Assembly (NCBI GenBank): GCA_002385265.1
Contig: DGDD01000296.1
Location: forward strand, 1-18,110
DNA length: 18,110 bases
Direction: 5' to 3'
Origin: Chitinophagaceae bacterium UBA3961
GTDB taxonomy: Bacteria > Bacteroidota > Bacteroidia > Chitinophagales > Chitinophagaceae
Position 1 is the first letter of the stretch, and the number at the start of each line of letters is the position of its first letter. Below are positions 7,567 through 14,723 of this stretch, in pieces. The notes below the pieces were generated by a model. That model saw nothing but the letters and a program-made list of their open reading frames with translations, did no database searches and was not told the DNA's origin. The translations under genes were made by a program, and so were the position numbers.

Positions 7567-8463
7567 TTAGGCGTTATATACTACCAAAACCAAGTAAAGC
7601 CACACAAATGGCACAGTAAGAATCAATGAATCGAATCGATCGAGAAAACCTCCATGTCCGGGCATAAAACTTCCACTGTCTTTCACATCGGCCATGCGTT
7701 TTATTTTGGATTCCAATAAATCGCCCAAAGTGCCAATAATGGCACCCATAGAAGCAATCACCGTCCAATGCTGCCATTTCATGATATTAAATGGCGCTAC
7801 GCTTGCTCCTAACCAACTGATCAAGGCAACCGCCAACAAAACTCCTCCAATGGTTCCTTCCCAGGTTTTCTTAGGCGATATTTTCGACAACGGCGTTTTT
7901 CCAATCAGGGAACCAACAATATAGGCCATGGTATCATTGATCCAAATAGAGAAGATCACCCCCATTGGAATAATGACTCCTTTCGGCAACCAACCGCTGT
8001 ATGATGAAAACAATTGGCTCGACAATGTCCATGTATCCATCATCAACGCCCAACTCAATGAAATGTAAAGAAGGCCAAGTGATGAAATCCGAATATTTTG
8101 TAACTGTATGGTTCTCGCAAATAGAAGTTCAACAATTGGCAATACAAAGAGAAAACTAATGCCCATCCAAAGGCCGAGTGAATGCAAGTTGAGGCTTCCG
8201 ATAGAAAACATACTACCGGTAAAAAAGAGCATCAAACTCCAGCCTGCCAATCGTACTCCATATTTGTGAAAAGGCGTAATATCAGCGTAGGCAGGATCAA
8301 TTTTGGCAAAGAGTTTTTGATATTCCGACCAAGCCCCAAAATGAATAATGGAAAAAAGTAAAAAGAAAGTCCAATGATTCACACACAATCCCAGCATCAT
8401 CACTACTACAAAAACTGCTGCAGTAAGACTTCTGGTTTTTAAAGTAGAAATGTTTAATGCCAT
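7567..8463 (-). CDS. cdsA: Phosphatidate cytidylyltransferase
   Basis: Integral membrane enzyme that forms CDP-diacylglycerol from phosphatidate and CTP, the branch point of phospholipid synthesis. The 298 residues are rich in hydrophobic helices. The C-terminal CDS signature is present at about 252-278, starting SKIKRMADVKDSGSF and continuing MPGHGGFLDRFD, with its conserved Asp and basic residues. The preceding KKTWEGTIGG motif is also typical. It sits between the CPBP protease gene (17-nt gap upstream) and psd (31-nt gap downstream), all on the minus strand. The start is the ATG at 8463, giving a short polar N-terminus (MALNISTLKTRS) before the first helix. Confidence 0.95.
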   Translation of the reverse strand: MALNISTLKTRSLTAAVFVVVMMLGLCVNHWTFFLLFSIIHFGAWSEYQKLFAKIDPAYADITPFHKYGVRLAGWSLMLFFTGSMFSIGSLNLHSLGLWMGISFLFVLPIVELLFARTIQLQNIRISSLGLLYISLSWALMMDTWTLSSQLFSSYSGWLPKGVIIPMGVIFSIWINDTMAYIVGSLIGKTPLSKISPKKTWEGTIGGVLLAVALISWLGASVAPFNIMKWQHWTVIASMGAIIGTLGDLLESKIKRMADVKDSGSFMPGHGGFLDRFDSLILTVPFVWLYLVLVVYNA

Positions 8464-8480
8464 AATAGGTAATTTCTAGA

Positions 8481-9377
8481 TCAGGCTATGAACTCACTTT
8501 TTTCATGAAGTGTTTCCGGTTCGTATACCGACTCGTAAGTAACCTTGCTTTGTTTGTAATATTGATAGAGCAAAGCTGCTCCGCCTAAGCTGGCAGCAAT
8601 TAACATGGTTTCCGGCATGTTTGGATTTGCTTTCACGTATTCCGGATAAAAAGAAATCACTAGTACTTGCAAAGCATTGTTAGCAAAGTGAGCCGCAATG
8701 CTTGGCCACAAACTTCCACTGTACCAATAGAAGAACCCGAGAAGTATGCCTAAGAAAAATCTTGGCAAGAACCCGGCAAACTGCAGATGTAGGGTTGAGA
8801 ATATAAATGAAGCGGTGATTATTCCTACCCATGGGTTTTTGAAGTAGTGTATGAGCACACGTTGAAGCGCGCCTCTGAAAAACAACTCCTCGCATATAGC
8901 AGGAAGAAAGGCAATGATGAAAAGATTTACCAAAATGTCCCATTTCGAATTCACTTTCAAAATTGCTTCCAATTGATTGCCGGTTGAGCTCTCCATTTTC
9001 TTCATCCACTCAGGCAAATTCACTCCGCTGTTTAATTGTCCCAAATAAAAAACCAAGGGCAGCATAAACAAAATGCCAAGCACTGCAAATATGTAGTTGT
9101 TTAATTGCTGCGCTTTCTTCAATCCTAAGAAATAGAAATGTCGGCCTTTAAAAGTGAACAAGGAAAACAAGTAGGCAGGAAGAAAGAAAAACAGTACCGA
9201 CGACAGGGCTTGCGACCACTTAATCTGTTGAATATTAGAGGCATCGATCTTTTGAGAAGCACCAAGATCGTTGCTCATAAACAATCCCACAATCAATAAA
9301 AACAACTGGGGCGAAAACACCAGAAACAATACCCCTAATTGCTTTCGGGGAGAGCTTATCCTTAAATGTCCCAACAT
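8481..9377 (-). CDS. CPBP-family intramembrane metalloprotease
   Basis: Multi-pass membrane protein (298 residues) of the CAAX-protease/bacteriocin-processing (Abi) family. The three active-site motifs are all present: EELFFR (E163, E164, R168), FSTLH (H197), and HFANN (H230, N234). These residues bind the metal in the related Rce1 enzymes. Function in bacteria varies (bacteriocin self-immunity, peptide processing), and no substrate gene is visible nearby. It is the first gene of the minus-strand operon with cdsA and psd, which suggests a membrane housekeeping role rather than immunity, but that is inference. The hydrophilic tail ends YEPETLHEKSEFIA. Confidence 0.9.
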   Translation of the reverse strand: MLGHLRISSPRKQLGVLFLVFSPQLFLLIVGLFMSNDLGASQKIDASNIQQIKWSQALSSVLFFFLPAYLFSLFTFKGRHFYFLGLKKAQQLNNYIFAVLGILFMLPLVFYLGQLNSGVNLPEWMKKMESSTGNQLEAILKVNSKWDILVNLFIIAFLPAICEELFFRGALQRVLIHYFKNPWVGIITASFIFSTLHLQFAGFLPRFFLGILLGFFYWYSGSLWPSIAAHFANNALQVLVISFYPEYVKANPNMPETMLIAASLGGAALLYQYYKQSKVTYESVYEPETLHEKSEFIA

Positions 9378-9403
9378 GACTGGAAATTACAATTTTTAGT
9401 GCG

Positions 9404-9425
9404 TAAATTTGCAGGCTGCAAGATA
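9404..9425. promoter_or_regulatory. Divergent promoter boxes (dusB and CPBP operon)
   Basis: TAAATTTG at 9404-9411 on the plus strand fits the Bacteroidota -7 consensus exactly and would give dusB a leader of about 45 nt. On the minus strand TATCTTG (complement of 9419-9425) is a one-base-short variant, 41 nt before the CPBP start. No clear -33 element is seen for either. Confidence 0.45.
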
Positions 9426-9460
9426 CTAATAAGCGTATTGCAAAACTTTTAATTTTAGCT

Positions 9461-10501
9461 ATGGCGGTTACCATTGGTGATATACAACTCCCTGATTTCC
9501 CGTTACTACTGGCTCCAATGGAGGACGTAAGCGATCCCCCGTTTAGAGCCGTTTGTAAGGACAATGGTGCCGACCTCATGTATACCGAATTCATCAGCAG
9601 CGAAGGACTTATCCGTGATGCCATCAAAAGCAGACACAAATTGGACATCTTCGATTATGAACGCCCTATTGGGATTCAAATTTTTGGTGGTGATGAAGAA
9701 AGCCTTTCTTTAGCAGCTAAAATTGTAGAAGTTACCAATCCTGATTTACTAGATATCAATTTTGGATGTCCTGTAAAAAAAGTGGCCCTGCGTGGTGCCG
9801 GCGCGGGTGTATTGAAAGATATTGACTTAATGGTTCGTCTTACAGATGCTGTGGTAAAAGCAACTTCTTTGCCTGTAACGGTAAAAACAAGATTGGGCTG
9901 GGATGATGAAACCAAAAACATTGAAGAAGTAGCAGAACGTTTACAAGACGTGGGCATCAAGGCACTCGCCATTCACGGAAGAACCAGATCGCAGATGTAT
10001 AAGGGCGAAGCCGATTGGACCTTGATTGGAAAAGTGAAAAACAATCCAAGAATAAAGATTCCCATCTTCGGCAATGGCGATATCGACAGTCCGGAGAAAG
10101 CAGTTGAATATAAAAACAGATATGGTGTTGATGGAATCATGATTGGAAGAGCTGCCATTGGTTATCCTTGGATCTTCAATGAAATCAAACACTATCATCA
10201 AACCGGTGAACACTTGGCTGCGCCTACTTTGGAACAACGCGTGCAAGTAGCTAGAAAGCATTTGCATAAGTCGGTTCAATGGAAGGGACCTATTGTGGGC
10301 ATTAATGAAATGCGTCGCCATTATGCGAACTACTTGAAAGGACTACCTAACATCAAAGAATACCGTAATAAATTGGTAACGTTAAAAGAAGTAGAAGAAA
10401 TTGACGCGGTATTAGATGAAATCAGTAAAGTGTACGCAGGCTTTGAATTCCAACCGAATAAGATTGAGTTGGTGAATTATCATGAGAAATGCCCTGTTTA
10501 A
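9461..10501 (+). CDS. dusB: tRNA-dihydrouridine synthase DusB
   Basis: FMN-dependent enzyme that reduces uridine to dihydrouridine in the tRNA D-loop; cytoplasmic TIM-barrel protein of 346 residues. Motifs: LAPMEDVSDPPFR near the N-terminus, TEFISSEGLI, LDINFGCPVKKV with catalytic C103, GAGAGVLKD, VKTRLGWDDET, AIHGRTRSQMYKGEADW, and the phosphate-binding GNGDI and GIMIGRAAIGYPWIF segments. The KV-rich NFGCPVKKV motif and overall length fit the DusB/NifR3 branch. It is transcribed alone, divergent from the CPBP operon. Its TAA stop runs directly into the AT part of repeat copy E2. Confidence 0.95.
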   Translation: MAVTIGDIQLPDFPLLLAPMEDVSDPPFRAVCKDNGADLMYTEFISSEGLIRDAIKSRHKLDIFDYERPIGIQIFGGDEESLSLAAKIVEVTNPDLLDINFGCPVKKVALRGAGAGVLKDIDLMVRLTDAVVKATSLPVTVKTRLGWDDETKNIEEVAERLQDVGIKALAIHGRTRSQMYKGEADWTLIGKVKNNPRIKIPIFGNGDIDSPEKAVEYKNRYGVDGIMIGRAAIGYPWIFNEIKHYHQTGEHLAAPTLEQRVQVARKHLHKSVQWKGPIVGINEMRRHYANYLKGLPNIKEYRNKLVTLKEVEEIDAVLDEISKVYAGFEFQPNKIELVNYHEKCPV

Positions 10502-10545
10502 TTAATAAGTAATAATTAATAATTAATAATGGAACAGCCGAAAAT

Positions 10546-10613
10546 AGGAACGAGGATGAGAGGAGACGAGGAACGAGGAGGCAGAGAGAAAGAAGAGGGA
10601 GAGGAACAGGGGG
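10546..10613 (-). repeat. 68-bp inverted repeat, left arm
   Basis: The reverse complement of this purine-rich block matches 11916-11983 at 66 of 68 positions without gaps. It belongs to the A module of copy E2. The two arms enclose the peroxidase-like gene. Confidence 0.85.
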
Positions 10614-10704
10614 AATACAAGAGGGAGGAGGTAGACTGTCCATCCTGCAAATCTATTAATCCTGTAAATCCTGATCGCTGTCGGGCTGATTAAATATCGG
10701 AGTC

Positions 10705-10744
10705 TAATCTGTGAGAATCTGTACTAATTTGTGCATTCTGTGGT
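10705..10744 (+). repeat. Four degenerate 10-bp tandem units
   Basis: TAATCTGTGA, GAATCTGTAC, TAATTTGTGC and ATTCTGTGGT follow one another with an exact 10-bp period (core AATCTGTG). A related pair, AATCCTGTAAATCCTG, lies 40 bp upstream. No reading frame is supported here. Confidence 0.55.
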
Positions 10745-10864
10745 CAAAAAAAAGCGACTCAAAGAAACTGCCAGCGATGCGGAAAATAAAAGTTTATTGA
10801 GTCTGAGGTATATAATTTATCACATCTGCAACTCAACCCCGCAAGCAGCCAAACTATTAATCAT

Positions 10865-11536
10865 TTAATTCTTAATTATTAATTCCCCCGGTTTCACACT
10901 CGAATCAAACCATCCCACAAGCGCGCCGTTTTCATCAATCAAGTATTTATTGAAATTCCATTTAGGGTCTTGAATGTTCCAGCCATTTTTTTCGCGGGTG
11001 CTAAGCCATTGAAAAATTGGATTCTGGTTTGTTCCTTTTACAACTGCTGATTTTGCAGCAATGGGGAAAGTTACTCCATAGTTGCGTTGACAAAAAGTTA
11101 CGATATCAGCATTGCCCGCTTTCTCTTGCTCTTTGAAATCATTCGCAGGAAAAGCGATGATCATTAGCTTCCCTTCATTTGCTTTGTACAATTCTTGCAG
11201 TTCAGTGTATTGAGGTGTATAGCCACAATCGGAAGCGGTATTCGCAAGTATCAGTTTCTTTCCTTTGAAATTCGATAATGGCAGTTTAGAACCATCGGCT
11301 AACTCCACAGTAAAATCATAAATTGAAACAGGTGGTTGCATGGCTGGCTCATGGGTGAGTTGCTTGTAATTTTTAGATTTATTGCTTCCCCACATGATCA
11401 ACGGGTACAAGGTGCGAATTACTTTCTGTCTGAATGATAAGTTTTCCATATTTCTGTTTTCAATTAAAACCAATGCAAAGAACGCTACAAGTAATGTAAC
11501 TAAACCAATGAAACTATATTTTAAGAATTTTTTCAT
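10865..11536 (-). CDS. Membrane-anchored glutathione-peroxidase-like protein
   Basis: The thioredoxin-fold peroxidase domain spans residues about 70-223, preceded by an N-terminal helix (about 8-26, YSFIGLVTLLVAFFALVLI) that should anchor it in the inner membrane, facing the periplasm. Family motifs: ILANTASDCGYTPQYTELQE with the peroxidatic C104, IIAFPANDF, FCQRNYGVTFP, and WNFNKYLID (W193/N194). In typical family members the second motif reads FPCNQF and supplies a catalytic Gln; here it is Asp (D133), and the Cys is Ala (A131). C149 sits where a resolving Cys occurs in thioredoxin-dependent members. It probably reduces hydroperoxides with thioredoxin-like partners, but the changed Gln leaves activity uncertain. 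The last codons (ELIIKN, stop) are made of the AT repeat module. The gene is flanked by inverted repeats. Confidence 0.82.
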   Translation of the reverse strand: MKKFLKYSFIGLVTLLVAFFALVLIENRNMENLSFRQKVIRTLYPLIMWGSNKSKNYKQLTHEPAMQPPVSIYDFTVELADGSKLPLSNFKGKKLILANTASDCGYTPQYTELQELYKANEGKLMIIAFPANDFKEQEKAGNADIVTFCQRNYGVTFPIAAKSAVVKGTNQNPIFQWLSTREKNGWNIQDPKWNFNKYLIDENGALVGWFDSSVKPGELIIKN

Positions 11537-11548
11537 GATTGTTTTTTA

Positions 11549-11983
11549 CACAAAGGCCGCGAAGAGCGCAAAGGGTTCGCAAAGCCCCCCTGTTCTTTTT
11601 CACCGCAGCGGCGCAGCGTCCGCAGCGATTATGCAGCGCTGGCAGTCACCCTGTATTTCATTCTCACATTCACAAATCTTCACATTAACGAATTGGCTGC
11701 TTTCCTCGTCTCCTCTTATCCTCGTTCTTGCTTTCGGTTATTCAATTATTAATTCTTACCTCTTAACTCAATTCCCCCTGCTCATCTTCCTATTCTTTCT
11801 TGATCTCACCGGCTGTTTAATTATTAATTCATAATTCTTAACTCTTAATTCAACTCCCCCTCTTCTTTCTCTGTATTTCCTCTATCCTCGTCTCCTCTTA
11901 TCCTCGTACCTGTATCCCCCTGTTCCTCCCCCTCTTCTTTCTCTCTGCCTCCTCGTTCCTCGTCTCCTCTCATCCTCTTTCCT
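11549..11983 (+). repeat. Composite intergenic repeat, copy E3
   Basis: This is the longest copy and fills the 445-bp gap between the peroxidase-like gene and the aldehyde dehydrogenase gene. Modules on the plus strand: C-like (CCGCGAAGAGCGCAAAGG); B (11596-11646, CACCGCAGCGGCGCAGCG ... GCAGCGCTGGCAGTC); A (11704-11724, core CCTCGTCTCCTCTTATCCTC); N-AT (11735-11770, slightly altered); N-AT again (11810-11852, GGCTGTTTAATTATTAATTC); A again (11886-11906, the same 21 bases); and A a third time (11916-11983). Module B matches the copy at 18008-18051 at 38 of 44 core positions. The last A overlaps the stop codon of the dehydrogenase gene by 2 nt. I see no credible gene in it. Confidence 0.8.
11916..11983 (+). 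repeat. 68-bp inverted repeat, right arm
   Basis: Pyrimidine-rich block, inverted partner of 10546-10613 with two mismatches. It contains CTTCTTTCTCTCTGCCTCC and a CCTCGTCTCCTCTCATCCTC core. Its end covers two bases of the aldehyde dehydrogenase stop codon. Confidence 0.85.
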
Positions 11984-13364
11984 ACTTTAACAACCACCTC
12001 CACAATTTTGTTTTCCCCTCACTATAAGGAGGATGCCTAAAAGCCGGTTCAAACCACGTGGCGCGCTTTAACACCCCTTTTTGATGACTGAATGTGTCGA
12101 AACCGAACTTGCCATGATACCTGCCCATACCACTGCTTCCTACACCACCAAAAGGAAGTTCTCCATTCCCCAAATGCAATACCGTTTCATTGATGGCGCC
12201 GCCTCCGAAACGAACATTGTCCATGAAAAAGCGGCTGGTTTTGGAGGAAGAAGTAAACACATACAGTGCCAATGGATACGGATTCTGCTCTATGATTTTT
12301 AGCACATCCTCCTCCTTTTCATAAGTAAACACAGGCAAAATGGGACCAAATATCTCTTCTTTCATCAAGGGCGCTTCCATTGGAACAGCCTCCATAATGG
12401 TAGGACCTACATATAGTGACTGCTCATCGGTTTGACCACCGTATAAAACACTGCCTTGATTCAAATAGCTCGTTAATTGCTTCCATCTTTTAGCAGAAAT
12501 GATCTTACCAAAGCCATTTTGCAAAGGATTGGTTCCATAAGCTGCTTCAATTTCTTTTATGAGCAAATCAATAAACGTTTGCTTAATACTAGCATGCACC
12601 AATAAGTAGTCGGGTGCTACACAACTCTGCCCCGCATTCAATAACTTTCCCCATACAATGCGCTTAGCCGCTACCGTTAAATTTGCGTCTTTGGAAACAA
12701 TGCAAGGACTTTTCCCGCCTAGTTCGAGAGTAACCCCACTCAAATGCTTAGCGGCCTTTTCCATTATGATCTTACCTACCGCTGTACTGCCGGTGTAAAA
12801 CACATGATCGAAGCGGAATTGATCCAACAATTCGCCAACAACAGTAGCTCCATCACCTTCCAACACATGTAGGTATCCCAAATCAAAATGATCGTTGATC
12901 ATATCGGCCATCACTTTACTGGTAGCAGGCGCCAATTCACTCGGCTTTAAAACAATAGTATTTCCTGCGGCAATGGCTGCTACCACCGCTCTGAAACTCA
13001 GCAACACCGGATAATTCCAAGGAGAAATGATCAATACATTGCCCAAAGGTTCGGGATAAATAGTGCCGTGAGAAGGAAACAAGAAGAAAGGCGCACCTGT
13101 TCTCACAGGTTTCATCCAAGTTCCCAAGTTCCTCATGGCAGTATTGATTTCTTCGTATACTGCACCAATTTCTGTTGTATATACTTCTTGCGGGTGCTTT
13201 CTTAAATCTGAATATAAAGCATCATTGAACTTTGATTCATAGGTTTGTAGTAGATCTTTTAACTTTTTCAATTGATCCATTCGGAATGAATAGGGCTTTG
13301 TCATTCCGGATTGGAAATACTGCTTTTGCAGTTTTATCAAGGGGGCATAAACAGATTCGCTCAT
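11982..13364 (-). CDS. Aldehyde dehydrogenase (class 3-like)
   Basis: NAD(P)-dependent oxidation of aldehydes to acids. At 460 residues it is the short ALDH form seen in class 3 and fatty-aldehyde dehydrogenases. Key residues are in place: oxyanion-hole N117 in SPWNYP, cofactor-binding K140 in VLKPSE, the FYTGSTAVG glycine loop (189-197), general base E214 in LELGGKSP, and catalytic C248 in GQSCVAPDYLL, followed by EEIFGPILPV and the C-terminal PFGGVGSSGMGRYHGKFGFDTFSH. The ending RHPPYSEGKTKLWRWLLK resembles the class 3 tail and may form an amphipathic or membrane-contact segment. The physiological substrate is unknown; medium or long-chain aldehydes are a family-based guess. It is divergent from tadA, and its 3' end abuts repeat copy E3. 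Confidence 0.93.
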   Translation of the reverse strand: MSESVYAPLIKLQKQYFQSGMTKPYSFRMDQLKKLKDLLQTYESKFNDALYSDLRKHPQEVYTTEIGAVYEEINTAMRNLGTWMKPVRTGAPFFLFPSHGTIYPEPLGNVLIISPWNYPVLLSFRAVVAAIAAGNTIVLKPSELAPATSKVMADMINDHFDLGYLHVLEGDGATVVGELLDQFRFDHVFYTGSTAVGKIIMEKAAKHLSGVTLELGGKSPCIVSKDANLTVAAKRIVWGKLLNAGQSCVAPDYLLVHASIKQTFIDLLIKEIEAAYGTNPLQNGFGKIISAKRWKQLTSYLNQGSVLYGGQTDEQSLYVGPTIMEAVPMEAPLMKEEIFGPILPVFTYEKEEDVLKIIEQNPYPLALYVFTSSSKTSRFFMDNVRFGGGAINETVLHLGNGELPFGGVGSSGMGRYHGKFGFDTFSHQKGVLKRATWFEPAFRHPPYSEGKTKLWRWLLK

Positions 13365-13387
13365 AACGTGCTTTCAAGCCTTTTGGC

Positions 13388-13395
13388 TAATTTTA
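13388..13395 (+). promoter_or_regulatory. Possible -7 promoter box for tadA
   Basis: TAATTTTA matches the Bacteroidota TAnnTTTG box at 7 of 8 positions, 24 nt before the tadA ATG, in the 55-bp gap between divergent genes. No -33 element is evident. Confidence 0.3.
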
Positions 13396-13419
13396 CAGTA
13401 AGTTAATCAAATCTAAGTT

Positions 13420-13863
13420 ATGCAGGAAAGTCATGAGTTTTATATGGGGCGAGCTTTAGTGGAAGCAAGAAAGGCTTTTGAAGAAGACGAAGTTCCTGTA
13501 GGGGCCATTGTTGTGATGAAAAACAAGATCATCTCCAAAGGCTACAATATGGTGGAGAAGCTGCAAGACCCTACCGCTCATGCTGAAATCATCGCACTAA
13601 CGGCTGCATTCAATTTTTTAGGAAGTAAATATTTACCGGAAGCTACCCTCTACGTAACAGTGGAACCCTGCTTAATGTGCAGTGGTGCTCTTTATTGGAG
13701 TAAAATTGGATCTATTGTATGGGGCGCAAACGACGAAAAAAATGGTCATCGCCATTTCACCAATGGCAGCCCCTTTCATCCTAAAACCACGCTCATCACA
13801 GGTGTGATGGAAGAAGAATGTGCGGGATTGATGAAGGAGTTTTTTAGGAGCAAGAGAAACTAA
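13420..13863 (+). CDS. tadA: tRNA adenosine(34) deaminase TadA-like
   Basis: Zinc-dependent deaminase that converts A34 to inosine in the tRNA-Arg(ACG) anticodon; cytoplasmic, 147 residues. The catalytic motif TAHAEI gives zinc ligand H54 and proton shuttle E56, and EPCLMCSGAL gives ligands C84 and C87. DEVPVGAIVV at the N-terminus and SKIGSIVWGANDEKNGH downstream fit this family. Some nucleoside or guanine deaminases are close relatives, so tadA is the likeliest but not the only reading; the PCLMCSGAL motif and length favour TadA. It is a single-gene unit, divergent from the aldehyde dehydrogenase gene and convergent with the DUF1080 gene. Confidence 0.82.
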   Translation: MQESHEFYMGRALVEARKAFEEDEVPVGAIVVMKNKIISKGYNMVEKLQDPTAHAEIIALTAAFNFLGSKYLPEATLYVTVEPCLMCSGALYWSKIGSIVWGANDEKNGHRHFTNGSPFHPKTTLITGVMEEECAGLMKEFFRSKRN

Positions 13864-13866
13864 AAC

Positions 13867-13980
13867 AAGTTATTAAGTTTTTTAGTTCTTAAGTAGAGGC
13901 TTCGGCACCTGTATCATAAAATGGTAAAGCGCTAAAACTCATTGAAGCACCAACGAAAGAACTAAAAAACTCAATAACTT
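13867..13980. repeat. 24-bp inverted repeat between convergent genes
   Basis: The arms are AAGTTATTAAGTTTTTTAG plus TTCTT (13867-13890) and its near-complement (13957-13980), with one mismatch in 24 and a 66-nt spacer. It lies between the 3' ends of tadA and the DUF1080 gene, starting 3 nt after one stop and ending 7 nt before the other. It may act as a bidirectional mRNA end, though it lacks the GC stem of a standard terminator. AGTTATTGAGTTTT also occurs at 3031. Confidence 0.6.
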
Positions 13981-13987
13981 AACTACT

Positions 13988-14704
13988 CTATTTTATTACT
14001 TTAATCTTAATATTCTTAAACGCCACTCCACCACCATGGTCTTGGAAAGCAATATGTCCTTTCTTGCTCATGCCATAAGGCTTCACATCTCTCCATTTGC
14101 TGTTCGATTTGTTCTTTTCCCATTCCGGAGTCCAGAACTCATATTCCACCACTTTAGTGCCGTTTAACCAATGTTCTACTTTGGCGCCATTCACTACAAT
14201 TTTAGTATGATTCACTTCTCCTGCAGGCTTCGCCACTTTGGCACTCGGTGCATTCATGTCGTAATTAGCTCCTGACAATTGCTTATCGGAAAGTTTATCG
14301 GGATATCCCAAATCATCGATCAATTGATATTCGGGACCTGATTCATAAGAAGCACCGTTTTCTTCGGTAGAATGATAAATGATACCGCTATTGTGTGCTT
14401 TCTCAATTTTCCAATCCAATTCAAGAATAAAGCTCTCGTATTGGTCAGCCGTAATCAAATCAGCTCTATTTTTTACACCTTCCATTTTGCATACCAACCA
14501 GCCATTCTCAACTGTCCATCCATCGGTAGGTTTGTTTTTATAGGCGCGCCATCCATTGGTGCTAGATCCGTCAAACAAAAGTTGCCAACCGTCTTTTTTC
14601 TCTTTGGCAGAAAGCTGGTTGTCGCCCTTTTGTGAAGGTGCAACAAAGGCTGCAAGCCCTAGTATAATTGAAAGCGCCAATACGCTCCATCCTATTTTTT
14701 TCAT
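13988..14704 (-). CDS. Secreted DUF1080 (3-keto-disaccharide hydrolase) protein
   Basis: The 238-residue protein starts with a Sec signal peptide (MKKIGWSVLALSIILGLAAF, cleavage around 22-25). A single DUF1080/LamG-like beta-sandwich domain follows (about 38-236) with family hallmarks DGWQLLFDGSSTNGWRAYK, DGWTVENGWLVC, HNSGIIYHSTEE, SGPEYQLIDD, and GHIAFQDHGGGVAFKNIKIK. Members of this domain family are known or proposed to cleave 3-keto-glycosides after a Gfo/Idh/MocA-type oxidoreductase oxidises the sugar C3. Such an oxidoreductase is the gene just upstream (19-nt gap, same strand), so the two likely work together in the periplasm. The exact sugar is not predictable. Some DUF1080 proteins are carbohydrate-binding rather than catalytic. 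Confidence 0.88.
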   Translation of the reverse strand: MKKIGWSVLALSIILGLAAFVAPSQKGDNQLSAKEKKDGWQLLFDGSSTNGWRAYKNKPTDGWTVENGWLVCKMEGVKNRADLITADQYESFILELDWKIEKAHNSGIIYHSTEENGASYESGPEYQLIDDLGYPDKLSDKQLSGANYDMNAPSAKVAKPAGEVNHTKIVVNGAKVEHWLNGTKVVEYEFWTPEWEKNKSNSKWRDVKPYGMSKKGHIAFQDHGGGVAFKNIKIKVIK

Positions 14705-14723
14705 ATTTGGTTGTTTAGTTGAA

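Larger units (their letters stand above)
10502..10808 (-). repeat. Composite intergenic repeat, copy E2
   Basis: It fills most of the 363-bp gap between convergent dusB and the peroxidase-like gene. Read on the plus strand (element in reverse): an AT tail from the dusB stop codon; N (AACAGCCGAAAA); A as a purine-rich stretch (10546-10613) with core GAGGATGAGAGGAGACGAGG; a spacer with TAATCCTGTAAATCCTG and decamer repeats (10705-10744); then a shrunken B (ACTGCCAGCGATGCGG, 10768-10783), and TTGAGTCTG (10797-10805), which also flanks B in copy E4. The GC-rich centre of B is missing, so this copy looks like a deletion derivative. From 10809 to 10864 there is only AT-rich sequence and another AT tail reaching the next gene. 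Confidence 0.72.

Noticed and set aside
9235..9648. Minus-strand 137-codon frame
   Set aside because: It spans the divergent gap and is antisense to the dusB 5' end, and shares no protein features.
10422..10643. Minus-strand frame with a Pro/Ser/Leu-rich N-terminus
   Set aside because: The composition comes from translating the purine-rich repeat, and the rest is antisense to the dusB 3' end.
11382..11834. Plus-strand open frame of 150 codons across the 5' end of the peroxidase-like gene and repeat copy E3
   Set aside because: It runs antisense to a well-supported gene and then through repeat modules; the translation shows only low-complexity Ser/Leu/Phe-rich sequence.
10502..11983. CRISPR array
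   Set aside because: The repeats are not evenly spaced, differ in length and orientation, have no unique spacers of constant size, and no cas gene is present.
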